A DNA stretch of 25,703 bases from Enteropsectra breve (GCA_024243835.1 JALPMN010000589.1:1-25703); one strand, 5' to 3'; counted from the first letter of the stretch, positions 8,336-17,030 are shown. Notes: a model not told the origin generated them from the letters alone. Numbers and translations are program-made.

Positions 8336-8464
8336 CCTACAAGCTTTAATATTTCTGAAGTTAAGCAAAAATAAATACATACATCTGAGCATGCATGTTT
8401 TCGATGCATCATATAATAGAAGTTTAATATATAAAAAAGGCTTAGATTTCTTAATGCATAACCT

Positions 8465-8602
8465 ACCTTTCAATATGAATTTTTCGTTTATACTTAAAAC
8501 CAACAGGCTCTTTACCAGATAATTATTTCATTTACCTCTCAGTATGAATTTTCCATTTATAATTAAAACCAAGAAGCTCTTTACCAGATAATTATTCCAT
8601 TG
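8465..8602. repeat. 69-bp tandem duplication
   Basis: Two copies of a 69-bp unit begin at 8465 (ACCTTTCAATATGAATTTTT) and 8534 (ACCTCTCAGTATGAATTTTC). They share CTCTTTACCAGATAATTATT and most other positions. It lies 140 bp upstream of the heat-shock-like elements of the Hsp90 gene. Confidence 0.9.
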
Positions 8603-8741
8603 CTCTGCTAAGACTAAAAGGCAATGCATTTAGAACTGGCTCACTAACATTGTAAAAGCTCAAAAATCCATCTCTATAATATTTCTCATCATGTACATAT
8701 ATTGTTCCATTCTGAATAACATTTTTATACTTTATAATTTT

Positions 8742-8770
8742 TTCTAGAATTCTTCTAAAATTTTCTAGAA
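8742..8770 (+). promoter_or_regulatory. Heat-shock-element-like palindromes upstream of hsp90
   Basis: TTCTAGAA occurs at 8742-8749 and again at 8763-8770, each matching the TTCnnGAA unit pair bound by heat shock factor. Additional TTC triplets fall between them (8750-8755). They lie 33-61 bp before the ATG of the Hsp90 gene, so HSF-type induction is the natural reading. Confidence 0.7.
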
Positions 8771-8779
8771 CTTTTTAAA

Positions 8780-8789
8780 TATAAAAATA
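8780..8789 (+). promoter_or_regulatory. TATA-like box of hsp90
   Basis: TATAAAAATA starts 23 bp before the ATG, just downstream of the heat-shock-like palindromes. No CCC motif is present, unlike most other genes here. In such AT-rich DNA a chance match is possible. Confidence 0.45.
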
Positions 8790-8802
8790 AAATTTTTGAT
8801 TT

Positions 8803-10938
8803 ATGCATATGGCAGACGTTGTAAGCGAGAACAGAAGCAATGTTGCAAATGGAAAGGAGTCCTTTGAGTTCGAGGCCGAGGTCCCACAGGTGATGAGCAT
8901 CATCATCAACAGCGTGTATTCCTCTAAGGAACTGTTCCTGAGAGAGCTGGTTTCTAATGCCTCAGATGCACTTTCCAAGCTCCTTACCCAGAAAGAGGAT
9001 TTGGAGAAGGCTGGATATCCCACAGTAGGAACATACGACTATAAGATCACAATCATCCCAGATGCAGTCAACAAGACCTTGATTATCAAGGACAACGGAA
9101 TTGGAATGACCAAGAATGATCTTATGACATTCCTCGGATCTATCGCCACTTCAGGCACCAAGAAGTTCAGAGAATTCCTTGATAAATCCAAAGAGAGCCA
9201 GAATGAGCTTATCGGCCAGTTCGGTCTTGGATTTTATTCTGCGTTTTTAGTTGCTGAGAGGGTTGATCTCAGGACTAAGCACCCCAAGGATGAGGGCTAT
9301 CTCTGGTCTTCATGCGGTGCTGCTGGATACTCCATTGAGCCAGCTGATATTTCAGAGCACGGAACAACCATCATTTTAAAGCTCAAGGAGGGAGAGGAGG
9401 AGTATCTCAAGGAGGAGAGACTCACCGATCTTATCAAGAAGCACTCGATGTTTATCCGCCACAAGATTGTTCTTTGTGTTCCTGAGAAGCAGGAAGAATC
9501 TAAGAATGAAAATGAAGTCAAGGAGATTGACGGAGAGGATAACAACAATGAGGATAACAACAAGAACGATAACAACAATGAGGATAACAGAGCAACTGAA
9601 GAACTCAAAATGGTCGAAAAGACAATCAACAAGGAGATCCCAATCTGGACCCAGAAAATAGAGAATATTCCCGAAGAGGATCTTAAAAGATTCTACAAAA
9701 CACTGAGCGATGATTATGATGATTATCTTGCAGTTCAGTCCTGGCACTTTGAGGGAATGATGGATCTCAGAATTATGCTGTTTATTCCCAAGAGGGCTAA
9801 AATGAACCTGTTTGATGGATCCAACAAGCAGAACAAGAACATAAAGCTGTTTAATTCGAATGTGTTTGTTACTGATGACATAAAGAGCGATATCGTTCCA
9901 GAATGGATGAACTTTGTTGTTGGAGCAGTCAGTTCTTCAGACTTCCCAATGAATGTCTCAAGAGAATTCCTGCAGGGCAAGGCCCCTTTGAATCTTCTCA
10001 AGACAAAACTCCCCAAGTGCATTGCTAAGATGATTGAGCAGCTTGATGCAACCAAGTTCGAGGCTTTCTATAAGGAGTTTTCTACAAATATGAAAATGGC
10101 TGTTAGACACTACACTGATGCTAAACAGGACCAGTTCACTAAGTTCCTGAGATATGCAACAAATAAAGACTTCAATAAGAATATTTCACTGGATGAATAT
10201 CTGAAGATGGTTCCTGAGAACAGCAAGCAGATATTGGTTCTTACGGGACTGAATAAAAAGGAAGTTGAAAATTCACTTTATTTGGAGGCATTTAAAGACA
10301 AGACTGTTCTTTTGATGCCTGAGGCTATCGATGAAATTATGCTGCAGGGCCTTAGAAGCTACCAGGGACTGGATTTCCAGAGAATCTCGTCTGAGGGTGT
10401 TGAGAACAATGCAGCTGAGAGCAACGCCAGCTTTGCAAAGCTTAAGGAGTTTATTGAGCAGCAGCTCAAGGATCTCGTGGAGAGAGTTGAAATCAGCAGC
10501 AGATTCAGTGAGGTGCCAGCGATGCTTCTGACAACAAAATATGCAAACAGCTCTGCGATGGAAAGCATCATTAAGAGCCATCCAGGAAGTGAAAACAACC
10601 CAATGCTTATGATGATGCTACAGGCAAAGAAGATCTTTGAGGTGAATGTTGAGAATGCCGTTATCAAAAAGATAAACGAGATGATTGAGAATGGAGACTT
10701 GGAAACAGCCAAGAAATACGTGAAGTTCCTCTATGACTCAGCACTCGTGGGATGTGGATTTATTCTTGAGGACAAGGGAACATTCGTTAAGGATCTCTAC
10801 AAGATATTTGGTGAGTTTGTTATGAATGACAAGGGGGATGTTCTAGGCGCAGATGTTCTAGGCGCAGATGCTTTAAACAGTGCTTCTTCTGCGGTGGTTG
10901 ATGACAGCAAGGTAGAGGTAGTTGATGAGGCTAATTAA
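8803..10938 (+). CDS. HSP90: Hsp90, cytosolic-type molecular chaperone ATPase
   Basis: This 711-residue protein has the full GHKL ATPase and Hsp90 order. ELFLRELVSNASDAL at 43-57 carries the catalytic Glu (E48) and Mg-binding Asn (N52). DNGIGMTKNDL at 97-107, GTKKF near 118-122 and IGQFGLGFYSAFLV at 137-150 complete the nucleotide site. A charged, Asn/Asp/Glu-rich linker lies at about 230-270. In the middle domain DFPMNVSREFLQ at about 381-392 keeps the Arg that senses ATP. The C-terminal dimer domain follows. It folds client kinases and transcription factors in the cytosol. The usual terminal MEEVD for TPR co-chaperones is absent; the end reads VEVVDEAN. There is no ER retention signal or N-terminal signal peptide. 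A 15-bp tandem duplication (10837-10866) repeats DVLGA near the C-terminus. A second ATG, two codons on (8809), could be the real start. Confidence 0.97.
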   Translation: MHMADVVSENRSNVANGKESFEFEAEVPQVMSIIINSVYSSKELFLRELVSNASDALSKLLTQKEDLEKAGYPTVGTYDYKITIIPDAVNKTLIIKDNGIGMTKNDLMTFLGSIATSGTKKFREFLDKSKESQNELIGQFGLGFYSAFLVAERVDLRTKHPKDEGYLWSSCGAAGYSIEPADISEHGTTIILKLKEGEEEYLKEERLTDLIKKHSMFIRHKIVLCVPEKQEESKNENEVKEIDGEDNNNEDNNKNDNNNEDNRATEELKMVEKTINKEIPIWTQKIENIPEEDLKRFYKTLSDDYDDYLAVQSWHFEGMMDLRIMLFIPKRAKMNLFDGSNKQNKNIKLFNSNVFVTDDIKSDIVPEWMNFVVGAVSSSDFPMNVSREFLQGKAPLNLLKTKLPKCIAKMIEQLDATKFEAFYKEFSTNMKMAVRHYTDAKQDQFTKFLRYATNKDFNKNISLDEYLKMVPENSKQILVLTGLNKKEVENSLYLEAFKDKTVLLMPEAIDEIMLQGLRSYQGLDFQRISSEGVENNAAESNASFAKLKEFIEQQLKDLVERVEISSRFSEVPAMLLTTKYANSSAMESIIKSHPGSENNPMLMMMLQAKKIFEVNVENAVIKKINEMIENGDLETAKKYVKFLYDSALVGCGFILEDKGTFVKDLYKIFGEFVMNDKGDVLGADVLGADALNSASSAVVDDSKVEVVDEAN

Positions 10939-11161
10939 AAAATTAAGTATCTTATATGAATCTGTATTTGAATAATCTATATATGGATAATCTATATATG
11001 AATTTATTTTTTTAAAAAATGGAGATTTTCAATAGTTTAAAAAATATATTATGGCATTCAGATAAAATTAAGTGTGTTAGAATTTACTGTAAGAGTTGCT
11101 TGTGCATTTTAATCAATAGAAAACACTTTATAAACAATTTAAATTTATTATTATAATTATA

Positions 11162-12160
11162 TTATGGTGAAAGGACTTCTTCACGCTCATATAAAATTTT
11201 AAAGGCACGCTCCATAATAAATTTCGAGTCTTCTGCAGAAAGCTTGTAAATCTTAGAGCCGTCTTTGCTCTTCATAACCCTTACTACGTCATCATCATCT
11301 TTTACAAGAGCAGCTTTAATTCGGTAAATATACTTTTTGCCTGCATCGGTGCTTTTGGGTATCGCAAAATTTGTTACAAGTGTTCCGTTTCTACTATTAT
11401 CATCTAATGCAAAAATTAGACAGGATGGATATTCAATGTACATAATACTATCTGGATTATATGATATTACTAATGCATCATTAACTAGTACTTCAAAGAT
11501 CTTGGGATGCTTTTTATCGGTGTTTATATCTCTGAAATACTGTAGCTCATGATACGAAAAAAGTAATCTATATAGAGGTTTTGAAGTAGACATACGGATT
11601 ATATTGGGATCAAATTTTGGCCTAGGATTCATATGCAGAAATCTGAATTTAAAATGAGGGTCAACTATATCATTTTGTTCTTCGCTCATATTATTAAGCA
11701 TTTCATTGAAATAAACGTTGCTTAAAGTGTATCTTCCAATACGATCCGCAATAACATATTCTTCATCGCTGCTCAATTTTCCATCCTCTTGTACGAATGT
11801 CTGAATATCCTTTAATATCAGATTATTTTTCTCAAGTGTTGCATTTTTAACTGCCTCTTTAAATTCTGGGCAGCAAGTAAGAAATTCACAGACGGAAAGT
11901 CCACTATAGTTATTTGTGCAAAACAGGCTTGATATTGTCTGCTGACTTTCATCATTTGAGGATTTTTTATCATCTTTTGTGGTTTCGGGTCTGACAGGAA
12001 TGAATTCAGTTTTAACACGTGGATGCTCTTTCGAAATGACGGCACTTTTAAAGCATAGCTTTTTGTTTAAGCTAGAGATGCTGAAGCATATAAGACCGAT
12101 TGCTGATGCTATAAGTGCGATTAGAACTAAAACCAATAACGGTATTATCATCTTATTCAT
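11162..12160 (-). CDS. Family member A: membrane-anchored, USP-fold-like protein without catalytic boxes
   Basis: This is a 332-residue protein. A hydrophobic anchor spans about 4-27 and a polar, Ser/Lys/Thr-rich linker about 40-80. The core includes LSVCEFLTCCPEFKEAV (88-104), IQTFVQEDGKLS (119-130), DPHFKFRF (167-174), LQYFRD (206-211), EYPSCLIFAL (243-252), FAIPKSTD (265-272), YRIKAALVKDD (279-289) and KILYERE (321-327). These fit, in order, the USP helix after the Cys box, the LF helix, the QQDA.EF helix, the LP..L.....R strand, the fP strand, Y.L.AV..H.G, and AY.LFY.R. The nucleophilic Cys segment and the GHY His are not there. The frame extends 13 codons upstream, but the ATG at 12160 aligns with the MNK start of its paralogues and has TCCCATCAG before it. 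It is closest to member D in anchor and linker. Confidence 0.75.
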   Translation of the reverse strand: MNKMIIPLLVLVLIALIASAIGLICFSISSLNKKLCFKSAVISKEHPRVKTEFIPVRPETTKDDKKSSNDESQQTISSLFCTNNYSGLSVCEFLTCCPEFKEAVKNATLEKNNLILKDIQTFVQEDGKLSSDEEYVIADRIGRYTLSNVYFNEMLNNMSEEQNDIVDPHFKFRFLHMNPRPKFDPNIIRMSTSKPLYRLLFSYHELQYFRDINTDKKHPKIFEVLVNDALVISYNPDSIMYIEYPSCLIFALDDNSRNGTLVTNFAIPKSTDAGKKYIYRIKAALVKDDDDVVRVMKSKDGSKIYKLSAEDSKFIMERAFKILYEREEVLSP

Positions 12161-12172
12161 CTGATGGGATTT
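12161..12172 (-). promoter_or_regulatory. CCC-type start-proximal motif
   Basis: TAAATCCCATCAG ends at the ATG of member A. The string CCCATCAGATGAATAAG is shared exactly with member D at 20486, so it fixes the start codon. Confidence 0.7.
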
Positions 12173-12199
12173 AAAAAAGGGGTTGTTATTCATTTTCAT

Positions 12200-12725
12200 T
12201 TTAGAAATATGAACATTTTTACAATTTTCGGCTTATTACATAAAGGCCGTTTTTACAAACTGGTTGAAAAGTTTTTTCTGCTATTTGATCTGTATATATA
12301 ATTTATGTAAATTTTACGGCAACTGTAATTATAATTCATAACTATTTAGAACATAAGATAATGCCGATGATATAATCACGAGTAATGGCAAGCATGACTC
12401 CCTATAGTATTACTTTATCAAGACAAGACAAATTTGAATATGAATGTGTTATAAATATTAGCCACGAATTAAATCAAGCGCTCCATCATGTTTGAAAAAT
12501 TCATAAAAGCATCTATGAATATTTAGTTTGAAGGAAGTGAAGAGCCTTATGGAGTAGTGCTACTTGCGAATATAACATTGTCTGTTGGTGAGTGTGTAAC
12601 TACAGGTGGATTTTATATTTTCAAAATCATTATTGCCAGCGGGAGAATGAGTTACTCCACGAAAATGAATGAAAAGAATAGTATTCTTTTTAAAGTATGT
12701 TTAATTTTTATAAAGTGATATCATT
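12200..12725. other. Gene-free spacer with a possible coding relic
   Basis: No complete gene is visible. On the plus strand 12527-12718 is open for 63 codons but is preceded in frame by a TAG and has no ATG at its head. Its text contains TTGGFYIFKI, which weakly recalls the GHY box region of ubiquitin proteases. It is treated as a possible relic only. Confidence 0.4.
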
Positions 12726-13610
12726 TTAATCGCGTTCGTATAAAATATAATGAGCTTCATCCATAATATATTTAACTTCTTCTGGCAGAAGTTTGCTTAT
12801 CTTTTGTTCGTCCTTACTTTTCTTGACTTTAACTACTCCATTAACCTTGACAAGAATAGCCTTTATTCTATATACGATCTGCTTGTCAGAATCTGTGCTT
12901 TTAGGAATACTAAAAACGGTTTCAGGTGTTTCTTTACCATCAGCATAAGCAGCAAATTTATTCACACGAAAGATAAGGCAAGATGGATAAATAACGCTCT
13001 GAACATTTTTTGATTCATAGTCTCTTATGCCATTGTATTTACAATAGTGTTCAATAATCTTAGGATATTTTTCATTTTCGGCTTTTTCTTTAAACTTTTG
13101 CATATCAAAAGAGTTAAAAATGTGATCATCCATGATTCGTGTTCCTGTGTTATTATAGTCCTTAACTTTGTCATATGCATATTTAACTTCAAATGTAAAA
13201 TGAGGATCAAATAGTTTTCTTTCCTCAGTTTTCATATCAACGAGTATATTGCTTATTCCTCTAAACTTCATATAATCAAATTTAAGTAATCTAATGATAT
13301 CTTCATTTTGCTTTTCACTCAAATTTGCTTCATTTTGCACAAACATTTGAATTCCCTTCATTATTTCGCTCTTGTTCTTAAGAGAAGCCCCTTTAATTGC
13401 TTTTTTGAACTCTGAGTTGCTTGTGAGAAACTCACACATTGCAATTGATTCTTCGGTGTTAGTAAAGTATAAGCATTCAGCTTTTGTCGAATCTGATTTA
13501 GAGGATTCGAAGATAGACTTTAGCTGCTTTGGTTTGAAGATCAACACACAGAGAACCACGGCTGTTAGTGTGACTCCAAAAAAAATTATTAACGGTGTTC
13601 TCTTATTCAT
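12726..13610 (-). CDS. Family member B: membrane-anchored, USP-fold-like protein without catalytic boxes
   Basis: This 294-residue member has the anchor at about 6-25 (PLIIFFGVTLTAVVLCVLIF) and the shortest anchor-to-core linker among the MNK members, about 30 residues. Core landmarks are SIAMCEFLTSNSEFKKAI (55-72), IMKGIQMFVQNEANLS (83-98), DPHFTFEVKY (135-144), DMQKFKEK (169-176), YPSCLIFRVNKF (208-219), FSIPKSTD (233-240), YRIKAILVKVNGVVKVKK (247-264) and AHYILYERD (286-294). YPSCLIFRVNKF is the best single match in the family to the USP strand LP..LI.HLKRF, and the AHYILYERD end resembles AYILFY.R. Where active USPs have G-H-Y after the second strand, this copy has VVKVKK. The CC motif before the ATG is degenerate (ACCACTCC). 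Confidence 0.75.
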   Translation of the reverse strand: MNKRTPLIIFFGVTLTAVVLCVLIFKPKQLKSIFESSKSDSTKAECLYFTNTEESIAMCEFLTSNSEFKKAIKGASLKNKSEIMKGIQMFVQNEANLSEKQNEDIIRLLKFDYMKFRGISNILVDMKTEERKLFDPHFTFEVKYAYDKVKDYNNTGTRIMDDHIFNSFDMQKFKEKAENEKYPKIIEHYCKYNGIRDYESKNVQSVIYPSCLIFRVNKFAAYADGKETPETVFSIPKSTDSDKQIVYRIKAILVKVNGVVKVKKSKDEQKISKLLPEEVKYIMDEAHYILYERD

Positions 13611-13623
13611 TAGAAGGAGTGGT
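13611..13623 (-). promoter_or_regulatory. Degenerate CCC-type motif
   Basis: ACCACTCCTTCTA precedes the ATG of member B; the CCC run is split by other bases, unlike in its paralogues. Confidence 0.45.
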
Positions 13624-14253
13624 AAAATTTTTAATTATATTTGAAAAGGAGTAATTTCGCTAACCGATCGCAATTAAGCACAAACACACAATTTCTTACA
13701 TGTATTATTTAGCAAAATCGCATTATAAACTTCTTTCTGCCTAACATTTTACCATTTGGTATCCCTATAAAGTTTTAACGCATGATTTGAGTTTAATACC
13801 GTTATTTTCATTTGGCTTTATTAGGCAGAAAGGCCCCATATGAAACTCACAGCTAAGATGTTATTTTAGCAAGGCGTATCGCTATCTCGGCGATGTCTGG
13901 CAGTACTGCTGTTTATCTTGACAGAGGCTGTTCAAAAATGCGTTGATTCCCCAGAACCCACCTTTCTTCTTACATTTAACGACTACTATTATACATTGCC
14001 TTCAGAATACATGTTTTCTTCTAATGGCACTATATAAATAACTATTCGAATACATCATACCTGTTCTCTTGCTTCTCAGCATAAGATAATTTACTAATTT
14101 CCTTGATTCTGATACTCCAACTAGCTTAGTCTTGATATCTTGATTATAACTGCCTCAGATATAAATGTGTTCTTAAAATGACGTATCTCTGATTTTCACG
14201 TTTTGATCTAACAGTATTAAAATTTTTTACAAATTAAAAATTTTCATCCTTCC
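13624..14253. other. Gene-free spacer, divergent promoter region
   Basis: This stretch separates a minus-strand gene from a plus-strand gene, so it should hold two promoters. Only CATCCTTCC just before 14254 and the motif of member B are recognisable. The segment at about 13890-14000 is less AT-rich and, on the minus strand, has a 40-codon open frame without a start. No gene can be supported. Confidence 0.5.
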
Positions 14254-15765
14254 ATGGCAACGTCCAGCTTCACGTTATATTCTTCACTTGCAAACGTGCT
14301 TCTATTTAGCTTCCTGTCATCGTTTCTTCTGGGCATGCTGACCACAACTAGTCTCATCACGTCCATAGGGCTTTACAACACCGTATTTGTTTTTGTTGCA
14401 GGATCATTTCTAAGTCCGTTACTGTTTTATGGAATGTTTAAAATAAGACAGTTAGAAAGCAAAGACCCTCTTATAATAAGGAATTATGAAAGAATGGACG
14501 AGTATTTCAAGGAAATCTTCGACACTAAACAGGGTAAGAACACCAATCAGGCTGAAAACACCAGTCTAACGGAGAACACCAGTCCAACTGAGAACACCAG
14601 TCCAACTGAGAATACTAACCCAGTCGAGAATACTAACCCAGTCGAGAATACTAACCCAGTCGAGAACACCAATCCGGCTGAGAATACTAACCCAGTCGAG
14701 AACAGCAATCTGGTTGAGAATAATCCGAATACACCGAAGGGTTTTAAATACAGGATTGAAAGGCTTATAAAGTCACCCATCCCGAGAAAAATAATATCGT
14801 TAATTCTGATTCTCTTATTTTCATTGATATACAAATACCTGTTCAGAAACTGTATGATGAGATTGATGAGCAGTGATGAGCAAGCAGATATTTTTTATGA
14901 TTATCTTACAAGTGTCTTTACAGGAATCACTTTATTTTGCTTTGTTTTCATTAGCATTTTCCTTCCATTCTTTAAAACTGCGCTTTCGATGTTTAGTTTG
15001 GTTTTACTGCTCTGTTCCATGATACTTGGTCAACTCAATATTACTAAATTTGCTACTCTGCGATTTGACAACGGCATCAAGGATTTTTCAAACGGACAAC
15101 TGTCTGGAGTAATTTCATGGTGGTGCCCTGCTTCCGTTTGCGTTGCTCTCTTCAGCATATCGCCATTTTTCACGGCCAGTTACTTTATTAAAACTGCAGA
15201 AAAAGGCCTGATGGCCAAAAAAGCAGCTATGGCAGCTTTAGGTAATATTATTGCAGTTTGTATTAATATTGTTTATCATTTCTCCATAGAAGACATGATT
15301 TCTGTCTATGGATATCAACTCATGGGCTCAAATCTTCTGTCCTGGAGCTTAATACCCCTGACTATTTGCCTTATTATGTATTTGGTTGATTTTACACTTT
15401 ATTCTGGCAGAACGGCTGCGATAAGAAACAGGTACCCCTTATTTGAAAAGCTAGAAACTAGGAAGAGAGATATTCTTTATGAGATGCTTGGGGCAGTGAT
15501 CATGTTTATTCCATTTGCAATTGCAGATTTGTACCCAGTGAACATCCTTGCAGTTCTAAAGTACTTCTTCAGCATCGTTCCAATTGCTACTATTTTGCTA
15601 ACGCAGATTGTCCCAGGGCTTTATTCTTTCCTGAAACTGCCAGGACATCATTATTCTAAAATAATATTCTGCATATTAATCACTTCAATCGGATTATTGC
15701 CTTATTTGAGCATGGGATTAACACTACCATATTGGCTCAAAAGTGAATCTATGCGCTGCATTTAA
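14254..15765 (+). CDS. Multi-pass membrane protein with an ENTNPV hexapeptide repeat loop
   Basis: I do not recognise this 503-residue protein. Two hydrophobic helices lie at about 12-60, followed by a long polar loop at about 61-172. That loop contains roughly ten hexapeptides of the type ENTNPV, ENTSPT or ENTNPA (about 95-156). At least seven further hydrophobic helices follow (about 176-195, 215-240, 243-262, 290-310, 325-345, 360-382, 408-425, 432-460 and 468-490). There is no transporter signature I can name. Microsporidia have several lineage-specific multi-pass families, so it may belong to one of those. It is the only plus-strand gene in the family array and splits members A and B from the rest. 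CATCCTTCC precedes the ATG, a weak form of the CCC signal. Confidence 0.85.
   Translation: MATSSFTLYSSLANVLLFSFLSSFLLGMLTTTSLITSIGLYNTVFVFVAGSFLSPLLFYGMFKIRQLESKDPLIIRNYERMDEYFKEIFDTKQGKNTNQAENTSLTENTSPTENTSPTENTNPVENTNPVENTNPVENTNPAENTNPVENSNLVENNPNTPKGFKYRIERLIKSPIPRKIISLILILLFSLIYKYLFRNCMMRLMSSDEQADIFYDYLTSVFTGITLFCFVFISIFLPFFKTALSMFSLVLLLCSMILGQLNITKFATLRFDNGIKDFSNGQLSGVISWWCPASVCVALFSISPFFTASYFIKTAEKGLMAKKAAMAALGNIIAVCINIVYHFSIEDMISVYGYQLMGSNLLSWSLIPLTICLIMYLVDFTLYSGRTAAIRNRYPLFEKLETRKRDILYEMLGAVIMFIPFAIADLYPVNILAVLKYFFSIVPIATILLTQIVPGLYSFLKLPGHHYSKIIFCILITSIGLLPYLSMGLTLPYWLKSESMRCI
14536..14721 (+). repeat. 18-bp coding tandem repeat
   Basis: About ten 18-bp units encode ENT-N/S-P/L/Q-V/T/A. 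Three consecutive copies of GAGAATACTAACCCAGTC at 14608-14661 are identical at the DNA level, which points to recent slippage or unequal exchange. The length is likely to vary between isolates. Confidence 0.95.
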
Positions 15766-16257
15766 TAAAGAGCATTTTAAATGAAAATTATGACTTTTTT
15801 CAAAAAATATTTTAATAGTTTTCAAAATAACCGAAATTGTCTCATTAAGTTTATTGTAGACTTACATATTATATTTAATGAATAACTACTGTCTCTAGTC
15901 AAATAACAAATATTTTTACGGCATAAACCAAAAATTAGATGCTTTATTCATTATGCTGATTTTCTTCAGGCCGAGAATATCCTGCTTAGTTGTTATAAAC
16001 CAGAATTAATACAAGAAATTTATTCATACTCCATCTATGAGTCGTATGCTATCTATAAGTCATATACTATCTATGAGACTAGCCAAAATTAAGAAAACTA
16101 ATTTTAACATGAAAGGATACGAGTAAATCAAGAATGCAGCACTTAGTATGATAGAAACGGATGGTGTGAATAATATGAACTTAATGCATTATCTTCTTAG
16201 GTGTGGAGTGACTATCCATCCAAAGCAACAAATGATAGATTCAAAAGTGTTACCGCA
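15766..16257. other. Gene-free spacer between convergent genes
   Basis: No gene is visible. The stretch holds a small 18-bp tandem repeat at 16035-16080. A 65-codon plus-strand frame at 16148-16345 runs into the antisense of the glyoxalase gene and is not supported. Confidence 0.5.
16035..16080. repeat. 18-bp tandem repeat, about 2.5 copies
   Basis: CTATGAGTCGTATGCTAT at 16035-16052 is followed by CTATAAGTCATATACTAT at 16053-16070 and the partial CTATGAGACT. Confidence 0.8.
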
Positions 16258-17028
16258 TCAATCCCAATACTTAAACTCGTCCTTCTTTCTTCTTAAAAAG
16301 GTTATTTTGTCACAATCAGTCCCCTCAAGATCTATTCTCCAGTAGTTCACGAATGGATTGTATTTCTTTTCCTCGTTCATTGTACTAAAAAATGAGTTTC
16401 TTTCCCCAGCCATAGGAAGGTACTTGCGGGCAAATCGCAGATTGATATCGTAGTAGTCGTGGCCAGGAAGAAGAAGAGTTTCCCCAGTGACTGTATATAA
16501 GATCTTGTTTAGTGATTTTAAAAAATCTACCGCACAGCCTTCGAAAAATCTTCCACAGCCGAGATTGAAGAGAAAATCACCGGTGATCAGATACTTTTTA
16601 TCTACGTAGAAACAGAGTGAGTCTTTTGTGTGGCAGGGAGTATGCAAAATATCGACTGTGCATCCATTTATAACCATCTTTTTAAATACGCTTTCATCTC
16701 CATCGGCATCTGATATGCTTTTAATATTATTCAGAGTTTTGTATTTTACGAATATCGTTGTTGGACTAAGCTCTGCCAGTTTGCTATCCCCACCGGAATG
16801 ATCATCATGCCAGTGTGTCGTAAATGCATACAGGAGATCTCTCTTTTCTATACTGTCCTCTAGTGCAAGAATCTCTTCCTTGGTATAAACTCTCTTGTTG
16901 AATGTACAGCTCAGCGCCTTCAGTATAGTCTCAGGCTCGTAGGAATCGACTGAAAATGCATAGTTTTCATCGTAAAACAAATACATGAGGTTGTCAGTTC
17001 TTACGCGGATTGTGATAAAATCGAACAT
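16258..17028 (-). CDS. GLO2: Glyoxalase II (hydroxyacylglutathione hydrolase), metallo-beta-lactamase fold
   Basis: This 256-residue enzyme hydrolyses S-lactoylglutathione to lactate and glutathione, the second step of methylglyoxal detoxification. All metal ligands of the family are visible: T-H-W-H-D-D-H at 71-77 (H72, H74, D76, H77), H133 in LHTPCHT, D151 in ITGDFLF and H190 in LLPGHDYY. The stretch LGCGRFFEG at 156-164 and NLRFARKY at 196-203 are specific to glyoxalase II rather than to other members of the fold, as is NPFVNYW near 224-230. The length is normal for a cytosolic enzyme with no leader, as expected in a cell with reduced mitochondria. TTTTACCCATTT lies just before the ATG. 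It ends 492 bases from the convergent membrane protein gene and sits next to the Nse1-like gene on the same strand. Confidence 0.93.
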   Translation of the reverse strand: MFDFITIRVRTDNLMYLFYDENYAFSVDSYEPETILKALSCTFNKRVYTKEEILALEDSIEKRDLLYAFTTHWHDDHSGGDSKLAELSPTTIFVKYKTLNNIKSISDADGDESVFKKMVINGCTVDILHTPCHTKDSLCFYVDKKYLITGDFLFNLGCGRFFEGCAVDFLKSLNKILYTVTGETLLLPGHDYYDINLRFARKYLPMAGERNSFFSTMNEEKKYNPFVNYWRIDLEGTDCDKITFLRRKKDEFKYWD

Positions 17029-17030
17029 TT

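Noticed and set aside
8280..8522. Overlapping 80- and 66-codon frames on both strands
   Set aside because: They lie across a dispersed repeat and a 69-bp duplication, with no conserved frame or start signal.
9297..9747. Antisense frames of 111 and 123 codons inside hsp90
   Set aside because: They are shadows of the strong Hsp90 coding frame, produced by its repetitive charged linker.
13890..14000. Minus-strand text GGFWGINAFLNSLCQ resembling the Cys box of ubiquitin proteases
   Set aside because: Only about 40 codons are open, there is no start, the catalytic Cys position would be Ala and the residues that follow do not match the fold. Chance is likely, although it is curious beside a USP-like family.
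14547..14834. 95-codon minus-strand frame rich in LVFSTG repeats
   Set aside because: It is the antisense of the 18-bp coding repeat in the plus-strand membrane protein.
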